A stretch of 64,000 bases of DNA from NCBI GenBank assembly GCA_035524335.1, contig DATKPE010000023.1, forward strand, positions 1-64,000. Direction: 5' to 3'. This DNA comes from DATKPE01 sp035524335 (GTDB lineage Bacteria > Bacteroidota > Ignavibacteria > UBA10030 > SZUA-254). The notes below the pieces were generated by a model that worked only from the letters and a program-made list of their open reading frames with translations, did not search any database and was not told where the DNA came from. This document shows, one piece after another, positions 52,422-60,024 of the stretch; the first letter of the stretch is position 1; each line of letters opens with the position of its first letter. Both the position numbers and the translations under genes were made by a program.

Positions 52422-52505
52422 TGTATATCATTCTGCGGTTCCCGTTCCTCCATCACTCCTTGCAGCTGCAATTTGATGTTTTTCATTCACTTTGGGGAAA
52501 AGTTT

Positions 52506-52889
52506 ATGAAAAACCTGCCTGCAGTCATATTTTCCGCCATCGGCCTTGTCGTCTTCATGACCGGAATCTGTTCGGGCCGTCAGAATCCCTCCGATTCAAC
52601 TCTTCTCCGCGGCAGGATCCTTTATGAAAAAAACTGCTCCGGATGCCACGGGGACAAGGGCCAGGGGTTTGCGGGCCCGAATCTGACGGATAAATTCTGG
52701 ATTCACGGCGGCGGACCAAAAAACATCACCGCCAGCATCTCGGAAGGGGTGCCGGGAAAGGGAATGATCACATGGAAAGACATCCTTTCCCCCGCCGAAA
52801 TCCAGATGGTCATGAAATATGTCAGATCCCTTCAGGGAACAAATCCTCCGAAGGCCAAGGCCGCAGAGGGTGAGCTTACCAGGGACTGA
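52506..52889 (+). CDS. Small exported c-type cytochrome
   Basis: The product has 127 residues from the ATG at 52506 with GGGG upstream; a signal peptide precedes the mature part. One haem site (CSGCH near residue 45) and a likely axial Met (GKGMITW) define a class I cytochrome c of the cbb3 subunit III-like type; the C-terminal helix reads SPAEIQMVMKYVRSLQG. It could accept electrons from the divergently encoded PQQ dehydrogenase, but no direct evidence is visible. Confidence 0.85.
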   Translation: MKNLPAVIFSAIGLVVFMTGICSGRQNPSDSTLLRGRILYEKNCSGCHGDKGQGFAGPNLTDKFWIHGGGPKNITASISEGVPGKGMITWKDILSPAEIQMVMKYVRSLQGTNPPKAKAAEGELTRD

Positions 52890-52951
52890 CGGAGATTCCC
52901 GCCGGAAAGCGTCCGCCGTCTGCCGGACCGGGATTCGCGGGCCGCACAGGA

Positions 52952-52980
52952 TTCCATCTTCCCGCGGGAATCACTATATT
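52952..52980 (+). promoter_or_regulatory. Candidate promoter of the ABC exporter genes
   Basis: Plus strand TTCCAT-17-TATATT, about 35 bases before the ABC ATPase start. The -35 is weak; a TTCCCGCGGGAA palindrome sits within the spacer and could be an operator. Confidence 0.4.
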
Positions 52981-53014
52981 CCTCCCATCCTGTGATTCGC
53001 ATTCATAATTGAGC

Positions 53015-53716
53015 ATGAACATGACAGACGGCCCCTGGCTGAGGACGGAACATCTCTGCCGTTTTTACCGGCGCGGTCCCCAGGAGGTACGGGCACTGAA
53101 CATGGTCGACCTCGAAGTCGGGCGCGGCGAATTCATCGGCATCGTCGGGTCGTCCGGTTCGGGGAAGTCGACGCTCCTGAATCTCTGCGCGGGACTTGAC
53201 ACACCGACGTCCGGATCGGTGCTGTTCAACGGCACGCCCCTCCGTTCGATGACGCGGAAGGAGCTCGCCCGGTACAGGGCCAAAAAGATCGGTATGATCT
53301 TTCAATCGTTCAATCTCATCTCTCACTACACGGCGCTTCAGAATGTCGAGGCGGCTCTGCTGTTCAACGACACCCCGCGCGCCCGCCGCCGTGATCTTGC
53401 CGCCGGCTGTCTCAGCCAGCTCGGACTGGCTGAACGCATGTCCCACCGGCCGGCCGATCTCTCCGGGGGCGAACAGCAGAGGGTCGCCGTCGCCCGGGCT
53501 GTCGTGAAACAGCCCGAAATTCTTTTTGCGGACGAGCCGACCGGCAACCTCGACGAAGACAACGCCCGTCAGATCGCCGACCTCCTGAAGTCGCTGAACC
53601 GGGCCGGATTGACGATCATCATGGTGACCCACAATCTTGAGATGGCCCGCGAATGTGCGCACCGGATCATCCGGATGCAGTACGGATCGGTCGCAGGGGA
53701 GACAGGCACGGCATGA
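53015..53716 (+). CDS. MacB/LolD-type ABC transporter ATPase
   Basis: The product has about 233 residues (starts at 53009 TTG, 53015 ATG and 53021 ATG are possible; 53015 is used). Walker A is GSSGSGKST, the Q loop FQSFNLI, the signature LSGGEQQRVAVARAVV, Walker B ILFADEPTGNLD and the switch His is in MVTHN. This is the family whose members work with MacB/FtsX-type permeases on lipoproteins, peptides or drugs at the outer side of the inner membrane. It overlaps the permease gene by 4 bases. Confidence 0.9.
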   Translation: MNMTDGPWLRTEHLCRFYRRGPQEVRALNMVDLEVGRGEFIGIVGSSGSGKSTLLNLCAGLDTPTSGSVLFNGTPLRSMTRKELARYRAKKIGMIFQSFNLISHYTALQNVEAALLFNDTPRARRRDLAAGCLSQLGLAERMSHRPADLSGGEQQRVAVARAVVKQPEILFADEPTGNLDEDNARQIADLLKSLNRAGLTIIMVTHNLEMARECAHRIIRMQYGSVAGETGTA

Positions 53717-55179
53717 CGGCCCGGGATATAGGCGCCATCGCCGCCGGAAACCTCCGGCGCATGAAACTGCGGACCACGCTCACCGTCGCCGGAATCGTGA
53801 TCGCCATCGCGGCGTTCACGTCGATGGTATCGTTCGGAACCGGCACGCAGGAAAACGTCGAACGGCAGTTCAACGACCTCGGCCTCCTCTCCACGATGGA
53901 AGTGTACCCCAGACAGCGCTCCAACGAGCCGGAGCAGGAGGGCATGCCGAAACTCGACGCCGCCGCTCTCGACCAGTTTGCGAAAATACCCGGCGTCCTC
54001 ATCGTCTATCCCTACGACCCCTTCACGGTCGGCGTGCGATGCGGCGATTCGGTGATCGAGACCCGCGCCCAGTCGCTTGCCCTTACCATGCTGACGACAA
54101 AACTTTTTTCGCGGATACGCGCCGGCGTCATTTTCCCCTCCGATACGTCGAAGGAGGCGGTCGTTTCGACCGATTTTCTGAAAAAGGCCGGCATTTCCAC
54201 GCCCGACTCCGCGCTCGGGAGACGTCTCATCGTTTCCGTCAGGGTCTCCACCATCGACAGTGCGCTCTCCCGCGTGGTGACCGACCGGGGCCGGCCGATC
54301 TGGGACAGATTCCGGAAAATCAGGATCGACTCACTTCTCCACAGCAGGCCGTATCTCCTCAAAACCCTCCGCGTCGAGGCGAACGAGGCGGTCCGGCGGC
54401 TGGTCGACGGATACTTCAATGCCCGGAAGACGATCACCGACACCCTCGTCATCTGCGGGGTCATCGAAGCCGAACGGATGGGTCGTGTCCGGGTTGAGCA
54501 GATCCTTCTGCCGCTTGCAACCGGTCAGAGGTTCACCACCTCGGGGATGAGCTCGAATCCGACGGATCTTTTCGCGGCGATGAGCTCCGGCACCCTGTTC
54601 GGCGGCGGCGGGGACCGGCAGGAAAAATATTTCACCCAGGCGACGCTTCAGCTCGATCCCCGCATACCGTGGGCCCCGATCAAGGATTCAATAGAAGCGC
54701 GTGGCTACCGCACCTTCAGTTTCGCACAGGAATTCACCCAGATTCAGAAGGCGTTCATCTACCTCGACATGGCTCTCGGAGCGGTCGGCCTTCTCGCCCT
54801 TCTGACCGCCTCTCTCGGAATCGTCAATACCATGGCGATGTCCCTGCTGGAACGGCGGAGGGAAATCGGCATTTTTAAATCGCTCGGGGCGGACGAAGGA
54901 GAAATCCGCATCCTGTTCCTCGTCGAGTCGGGGATGGTCGGTCTGATCGGCTCCGCAGCGGGCGTCCTCTCCGGCTGGATCATCACACGCATTGTGACCG
55001 TGATCGCGCACGTCTACATGCGGCGGGAAGGCATCCCGGAAGTCCAGCTTTTCTCCCTTCCACTCTGGCTCATCGCCCTCGCTCTTCTCATCGGGACCGG
55101 AGTCGCAGTCCTCGCCGGGTCGTATCCGGCCGCCCGGGCGGCGCGCGTCGACCCGGTTGAAGCGCTCCGGAACGATTAA
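53713..55179 (+). CDS. MacB/FtsX-family ABC transporter permease
   Basis: The product has 488 residues from the ATG at 53713, which overlaps the ATPase stop. There is one N-terminal helix (LTVAGIVIAIAAFTSMV), a large periplasmic domain of about 320 residues, and three C-terminal helices with the FtsX signature (SLGIVNTMAMSLLERRREIGIFKSLGA; YPAARAARVDPVEALR). This is the MacB topology. No periplasmic adaptor gene is next to it, so the substrate is open. Confidence 0.9.
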   Translation: MTARDIGAIAAGNLRRMKLRTTLTVAGIVIAIAAFTSMVSFGTGTQENVERQFNDLGLLSTMEVYPRQRSNEPEQEGMPKLDAAALDQFAKIPGVLIVYPYDPFTVGVRCGDSVIETRAQSLALTMLTTKLFSRIRAGVIFPSDTSKEAVVSTDFLKKAGISTPDSALGRRLIVSVRVSTIDSALSRVVTDRGRPIWDRFRKIRIDSLLHSRPYLLKTLRVEANEAVRRLVDGYFNARKTITDTLVICGVIEAERMGRVRVEQILLPLATGQRFTTSGMSSNPTDLFAAMSSGTLFGGGGDRQEKYFTQATLQLDPRIPWAPIKDSIEARGYRTFSFAQEFTQIQKAFIYLDMALGAVGLLALLTASLGIVNTMAMSLLERRREIGIFKSLGADEGEIRILFLVESGMVGLIGSAAGVLSGWIITRIVTVIAHVYMRREGIPEVQLFSLPLWLIALALLIGTGVAVLAGSYPAARAARVDPVEALRND

Positions 55180-55208
55180 AAAAAAGCCCAACCCGGAGCG
55201 GGCTGGGC
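55178..55208 (-). terminator. Terminator between the convergent ABC and peptidase genes
   Basis: A stem of GCCCA.CCCG and CGGG.TGGGC around a GAG loop is followed on the minus strand by eight T, so it ends the peptidase transcript strongly. In the plus direction only a weak T-rich stretch follows, so it may be partly bidirectional. Confidence 0.85.
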
Positions 55209-55237
55209 CTTCTGGTTCAGGCCGAACCAGGAGATCG

Positions 55238-57274
55238 CTACCAGATTTTCACGCGGACGTCGTCGGAGCGGTACATCGGCTCACCCGGATGAATTCCGAA
55301 GGCCCGATAGAAATCCGGCATATCGGTCACCGGACCGATGACGCGGAATTTCTCCGGCGAGTGTTCATTACTTTTCACCTGATTGGCCACCGCTTCGGGG
55401 CGTGTATTCACCATCCAGCCGAGCGCCCACCCGAGGAAGTAGCGCTGGTCGGGAGTGAGGCCGGCGATGACCTGGTGCTCTGAGTACTGACGGGTCTTCC
55501 GGAACGCATCGTACCCGATCATGATCCCTCCGAGGTCGGCGATGTTTTCCCCCTGCGTCAGTTCACCGTTGATGTGCAGTGTGTCGACGGCGATGTAGTC
55601 GTCGAACTGCCGGACGATCATTTTGGTCTTACCAGAGAACTTCTCGCTGTCCACCGGCTCCCACCAGTTGTTCAGGTTCCCTTTTTCGTCGTATTTGCTT
55701 CCCTGATCGTCGAACCCGTGCGTCATTTCATGACCGAAGGTCGATCCGCCGATCACGGAATAGAGGATCGCATCGTCGGCGAAGGAATGCTCGAAACCGG
55801 GGATGATGATGTTGCACCCCGGGACGACGATCTCGTTGTTCGAGGGATTGTAGTAGGCATTGTAGGTCTGCGGATACATATCCCACTCGGTTCTGTCGAC
55901 GGGTTTGCCGTATTTTCCGATCATGAACTCGAATCGCCAGCCGTTCGCCGCCATGACGTTCCGGACATACGAGGATCTGTCGATCCGCATGGAACTCATA
56001 TCCTTCCATTTATCGGGGTACCCGACCTTCATCATGATCGTGCTGAGTTTATGGAGGGCTTTGGTCTTTGTGGCCTCGCTCATCCAGTCGAGTTTCTTGA
56101 TCCGCTCGCCGTAGGCGTCCCGGATGGCGGTGCCGATTTCTGCGAGTTTTTCCTTCGTTCCCTTCGGCAGATATTCATCGACATAGACCTGGCCGATGAG
56201 TTCCCCGAGAAGGCCGTCGGTTCTTTCGACGACCCGTTTCCAGCGCGGTTTCGGTTCCGGCACGCCGCGGAGGACGGTCGAATAGAAATGGAAGGACTCG
56301 GCAAATGTCCTGTCGTCGAGATAGGAAGCAAGGCCGCGGACGAGATGATACCTGAGGTATTCCTTCCAGTCGTCGAGCGAATAGCTTTTCAGATATCCGT
56401 TGAGTGCGGTCAGGAACTCGGGCTGTCCGACGATGACGGTATCGGGATCGTGCAGGCCCGCGCCGGAGGCGAAAACGGCCCAGTCGAAATTCGGTGTCAT
56501 CGCCTTGAGTTCGGTGAACGGCATCTTGTTGTAGTTTTTCAGGGGATCCCGCGTATCTTCACGTTTGCGGGAGGTCTTCGCGATCGCGGTCTCCAGAGTC
56601 AGGAGCCGGTCGGCGATCTTCGCGGCGGTCTGTTCGTCGCGGCCGAGAATGACGAACATCTTCGTGAGATGCTCGGTGAACTGCTTGCGGATGGAGACGG
56701 CGCGGGCGTCTTCATCGAAATAGAACCTCCGGTCGGGAAGGCTGAGACCTCCCTGCGAGACGAAGATCGCGTTCTTATCGCTGATGCGGTCGTCCTGTCC
56801 GACGCCGAAACCGAACAGAGGCGATCCTGCAACCCGGTGTATGTAGGAGGCCATGCGGGCGACATCCTCGTTCGTGCGAATGGCGTCGATCCGGGCAAAA
56901 TCGTCCCGGAGAGCGTCTATGCCGATCCGGTTGAGCGAGACGCTGTCCATGCCGCTGTAGAAGAAATCGCCGATCTTCTGCTTGTTGCTCCCTTTCGGAG
57001 CGTCCGATGTGAGGGAAGCGCGCTCACATATTTCCCGAACCTGCGCGTTGATGGTGTCCTGGATGAGCTGCCAGAGACCGTTGCTCTGTTCACTCGGCGG
57101 AATGGGATGTGTCTTGAACCATCCGCCGTTTGCATACAGGAAGAAGTCGGTGCCCGGCTTGACGGTTGAATCGATATGGGCGACGAGAGGATCCTGTGCG
57201 GGCTGGCCGTGCAGAAGTACCGCAAACATCAGAACGGCCGGCACAAGGAATGAATACATGCGCATCTGCTTCAT
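55238..57274 (-). CDS. Exported M13-family (neprilysin/PepO-like) metallopeptidase
   Basis: The product has 678 residues with a signal peptide and no lipobox Cys. The zinc motif HEMTH lies near residue 515 (GHEMTHGFDDQGSKYD) and the third ligand motif is GENIADLGG; the C-terminus ends in VKIW, close to the CxxW of the family. N-terminal FFLYANGGWFKTHPIP is the family's start. M13 enzymes cleave oligopeptides of up to about 40 residues. The promoter TTGAAT-17-TACATT is about 50 bases upstream. Confidence 0.93.
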   Translation of the reverse strand: MKQMRMYSFLVPAVLMFAVLLHGQPAQDPLVAHIDSTVKPGTDFFLYANGGWFKTHPIPPSEQSNGLWQLIQDTINAQVREICERASLTSDAPKGSNKQKIGDFFYSGMDSVSLNRIGIDALRDDFARIDAIRTNEDVARMASYIHRVAGSPLFGFGVGQDDRISDKNAIFVSQGGLSLPDRRFYFDEDARAVSIRKQFTEHLTKMFVILGRDEQTAAKIADRLLTLETAIAKTSRKREDTRDPLKNYNKMPFTELKAMTPNFDWAVFASGAGLHDPDTVIVGQPEFLTALNGYLKSYSLDDWKEYLRYHLVRGLASYLDDRTFAESFHFYSTVLRGVPEPKPRWKRVVERTDGLLGELIGQVYVDEYLPKGTKEKLAEIGTAIRDAYGERIKKLDWMSEATKTKALHKLSTIMMKVGYPDKWKDMSSMRIDRSSYVRNVMAANGWRFEFMIGKYGKPVDRTEWDMYPQTYNAYYNPSNNEIVVPGCNIIIPGFEHSFADDAILYSVIGGSTFGHEMTHGFDDQGSKYDEKGNLNNWWEPVDSEKFSGKTKMIVRQFDDYIAVDTLHINGELTQGENIADLGGIMIGYDAFRKTRQYSEHQVIAGLTPDQRYFLGWALGWMVNTRPEAVANQVKSNEHSPEKFRVIGPVTDMPDFYRAFGIHPGEPMYRSDDVRVKIW

Positions 57275-57326
57275 GGGATCTCAATGCCTCGATTGTGAAT
57301 GGGGAGAGCGATATTGTGTGGGGGTT

Positions 57327-57355
57327 AATGTACGGAAAAGGATGGGGAGATTCAA
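57327..57355 (-). promoter_or_regulatory. Candidate promoter of the M13 peptidase gene
   Basis: Minus strand TTGAAT-17-TACATT, with the -10 about 50 bases before the ATG at 57274. Confidence 0.5.
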
Positions 57356-57398
57356 TTTTTCCGGATAAGGCCGCACTGCATGCGGATGTGCGGCCGCC

Positions 57399-57917
57399 TC
57401 AGACCCCTCCGGTTTCCTGCCGTTTATGCCACCTGCGGATGCGGGTCCGGGCCCACAGATAGTGAGCCGTAGTTGCCGCACGGAGATAATCACTCAGCGT
57501 CCAGCTGGGACCGGTCCAGGAATACCGTCCGGGGGTGATCAGATCGGCGTCCGAAAGGGAACGGATGAGCCGTACGATCCGGTTGTGGCGGGTCTGGAAA
57601 TCATTCATCACCGCCCGGAGCGGCCGGCGCCGGTATTTCAGGAATATCCGGTGATTCAGGAGCGGGAGCTCCCGCATTGTGTATCCCGGCGCGGGGAGGT
57701 GCGGCCGCTCTCCCCGGACTCCCGCGGCATACCAGTCCAGATTCATCTTCTGCCACTCGGCGAGATGGGCAATGATATCCTTGACCGACCAGCCGCCCTT
57801 CGTGACACCCGGGACCGTCATCTGACGCCGGGTCAGTGACGACAGCATTTTGTCGAGGAGCTTCCGCTCCTGCCGGATCGAGATCAGAAGGTCTTTTTTA
57901 CGAAGGCGTCTTCCCAT
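57399..57917 (-). CDS. ClbS/DfsB (DUF1706)-like four-helix protein
   Basis: The product has 172 residues. The N-terminal RKKDLLISIRQERKLLDKMLSSL helix and GGWSVKDIIAHLAEWQKMNLDWY match the DinB-like fold of the ClbS/DfsB family; the C-terminus has the HYLWARTRIRRW helix. Members include the colibactin resistance protein ClbS, but many have no known function. A metal site is not obvious. It lies 57 bases from the TraB-like gene. Confidence 0.7.
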   Translation of the reverse strand: MGRRLRKKDLLISIRQERKLLDKMLSSLTRRQMTVPGVTKGGWSVKDIIAHLAEWQKMNLDWYAAGVRGERPHLPAPGYTMRELPLLNHRIFLKYRRRPLRAVMNDFQTRHNRIVRLIRSLSDADLITPGRYSWTGPSWTLSDYLRAATTAHYLWARTRIRRWHKRQETGGV

Positions 57918-57974
57918 TGGCTGCTCGCACTGATTCAGGATTTCGCGGAGGTCTGCAGTCTCTGCAGGAACCCG

Positions 57975-58709
57975 CTATTTTTTTTCACGGACGAATTCAT
58001 ATCCCCCTTCACGGGCCATGGCGCGGAGTGTTTCCACCTTCTGCCTGATCCGGTCGGTCGAACCGATCCGGGTCTTCGTCAGGTATTCCGCACCCTGTTC
58101 CCACATCTGAATGACCTCGGAGGGAAGATCCGGATACCCGCTCACCGCCAGATCGAAGGGGGGACACGGAAGTTCCTTCCATCCCCGGGCGGTAAACCGC
58201 CTCACAAATCCGTCAATGTGCCCTGCCCCCGTCGTCACCAGCACGGTATGCAGTTTCGCCCTTGCTGTTTCACCAGCGATATTGGCCATCATGGAATCCT
58301 CACGGTGTTCAAAGTCATCGCCGGTCAGCGAGGCGATATTGAACAGCCAGTCGTCCGGCCACCAATCGATTCCACGGCAGCGGATGCCTTTGTGCGAGGC
58401 GAGAAAGACGAGGTAGGTCATTTCCGGCGGTCCGTCGGAATAAAATTCCTCCGGTCTGAAATGCTCCGGGCGGATTTCGACAAGAAGCATGTCCGGGCGG
58501 AGTACCGACAGAACCCGTTCGAGGTGAGGCCATGTGAAGATATGATTCCGTGCGTGAGCGCCGTGCACAGTCCCCAGCAGATAGATTCTACTTTCCCCGG
58601 CGTCGAAGAGCCTCAGGACCGGGGCAAGCGAATCGGGGTTCTGGGCGTTGATATGAGGAGAACAGAGGAGAATGATAATCGGCGCGAGGAGTTTCATGAT
58701 GGGTTTCAT
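57975..58709 (-). CDS. Exported TraB/GumN-family protein
   Basis: The product has 244 residues from the ATG at 58709, with AAGGAGG upstream; a signal peptide ends near INAQ. The family start RIYLLGTVHGAHA, the acidic LLVEIRPEHF and the C-terminal VLVTTGAGHIDG motif are present. TraB/GumN/PrgY proteins keep conserved His and Glu residues and are proposed to be metalloproteases or peptide-binding; for this protein only family membership is supported. Confidence 0.7.
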   Translation of the reverse strand: MKPIMKLLAPIIILLCSPHINAQNPDSLAPVLRLFDAGESRIYLLGTVHGAHARNHIFTWPHLERVLSVLRPDMLLVEIRPEHFRPEEFYSDGPPEMTYLVFLASHKGIRCRGIDWWPDDWLFNIASLTGDDFEHREDSMMANIAGETARAKLHTVLVTTGAGHIDGFVRRFTARGWKELPCPPFDLAVSGYPDLPSEVIQMWEQGAEYLTKTRIGSTDRIRQKVETLRAMAREGGYEFVREKK

Positions 58710-58782
58710 CCCTTCCTCCTTTCGGCAGAATTGAATCGGGTGATGCTTCCGCCCTCTCGTCTCCCCGGCAGACACCCGGTCT

Positions 58783-59199
58783 TCAGACGATATACCCGAG
58801 TTGTTTCATGACTGTCGTCCTGTCGACGACCTGACTGTGACCGCAAATTTTTCCGTTTCTGAAATGGTATATGGTCGCCCCGGTTGTCCTGACCTGTTTT
58901 CCGGTCGGCGGATAGGCACCGATGGGACCCAGGTTGGTGCCTGTCAGGATCCAGTTGATCGCGACGAAATCGCCATCCTCGACAGCAGACTGAATGGAGA
59001 AATGGATGTCGGGAAAGGAGGCAAAGGAATGATTCAGCCGGCGGATAAATTCTTCCCGGGAGAGGGTCTTCCCCTCCCAGGGATCTCCGGTGTCGACATG
59101 AATCGTGTAGGCCGTATCCAGAAAATCGGCAACAGATTCCACCTTCTGCCGGTTCCACACCTGTTCGATAAATTCGAGGAGAGTCTCTGTCTTCGTCAT
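58783..59199 (-). CDS. SnoaL-like cone-fold protein
   Basis: The product has 138 residues with the SnoaL/NTF2-like pattern: VESVADFLDTAYTIHV, LSREEFIRRLNHSFASFPDIHFSI, VAINWILTGTNLGPIGAYPPTGKQV and HFRNGKICGHSQVVD. This fold serves polyketide cyclases and many unrelated small-molecule-binding proteins, so function is open. It lies 73 bases from the TraB-like gene. Confidence 0.75.
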   Translation of the reverse strand: MTKTETLLEFIEQVWNRQKVESVADFLDTAYTIHVDTGDPWEGKTLSREEFIRRLNHSFASFPDIHFSIQSAVEDGDFVAINWILTGTNLGPIGAYPPTGKQVRTTGATIYHFRNGKICGHSQVVDRTTVMKQLGYIV

Positions 59200-59257
59200 T
59201 CTCCGGGTTCCGTATGGCCCTTCACCGCGGGGCGGCAGTCAAAAAAAAGACGCGCCT

Positions 59258-59638
59258 TCAGGATGAAGGGTAGACATAGCCGGTGGTTTCTTCCTTCGTC
59301 TTCACCGGCCGCACTTCGATTCTCGTATCCGGATTGAACTGAAACTCCGGATTTTCCTTTGCGATGGCGATCGCGCCGTTCAGATCGGCGGCGAGAATAT
59401 GGTAGTACCCGCCGACGACTTCCCCCGTCTCGTTGAAGGAGCCTTCCTTCCACGTTCGTCCGTCGAAGGAGAGGATGCACCCGTTCCGATCGATCGGCTG
59501 GGCGGAAATCAGATTCCCGGTTTTTTTAAGCCGGCCGATGTAGAGCTCGCACCCTTTCAGAAATTTCTCATGATCGGCGGGCGAGAGCGTCTGTTTGCTG
59601 TCGCTCCGCTTACGGATGAAGAACATGAATTCCCGCAT
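59258..59638 (-). CDS. YCII-related protein
   Basis: The product has 126 residues from the ATG at 59638 with CCGGAG upstream. The pattern is that of the YCII family: MREFMFFIRKRSD, KFLKGCELYIGRLKKTGNLI, then GGYYHILAADLNGAIAIAKENPEF and a final IEVRPVKT. The fold is ferredoxin-like with a possible His/Asp site. Such genes often sit near sigma factors of the ECF type; none is seen here. Downstream, a short CCTTCA-TCC-TGAAGG hairpin and eight T could terminate it. Confidence 0.8.
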   Translation of the reverse strand: MREFMFFIRKRSDSKQTLSPADHEKFLKGCELYIGRLKKTGNLISAQPIDRNGCILSFDGRTWKEGSFNETGEVVGGYYHILAADLNGAIAIAKENPEFQFNPDTRIEVRPVKTKEETTGYVYPSS

Positions 59639-60024
59639 GATGGGTACTCCGGATATGGTGATGGATGTCTGTACAGGTGACCTCGTGATCGTGCGCGAAA
59701 TCACTCCGTGGCGGGAATGACCTTGGCGGCGACGCATCCGACACCGAAGTATACGGATAAACCCGCCGCGGGTTCCGCAGATCCGGTTTTCGTCAACGGC
59801 ACGGAACCGCCGGAAACCTGAGAGATCCGGGGTAATTTCGCCATTTGGATGCTTATCCCGGTTAAGAGACAGGCATGAGCAGAACCGCCGGGATCTCCCG
59901 GGGCGGTGTCAATCCGTCGAAAATCCATAACGTCATCCATTCCGGTCGGAGCGCCGCCAGAACGAATCTCATGAAGCAGGGTGGGGATGAATTTCAGGGG
60001 GGAAGGGAACGGCCGGTGGACAAT
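59639..60024. other. Gene-free stretch between the YCII gene and the outer-membrane protein gene
   Basis: A minus-strand frame (59701-59940) is open but has no Shine-Dalgarno sequence, no domain and an odd composition, so I do not call it. I see no clear terminator or promoter. Confidence 0.5.

Noticed and set aside
52232..52486. Upstream extension of the sugar dehydrogenase by 85 codons
   Set aside because: It would bury the signal peptide in the middle of the protein and include the promoter region.
59701..59940. 79-codon minus-strand frame
   Set aside because: No Shine-Dalgarno sequence, no recognisable domain, and an N-terminus of mixed charged residues without structure; left as gene-free.
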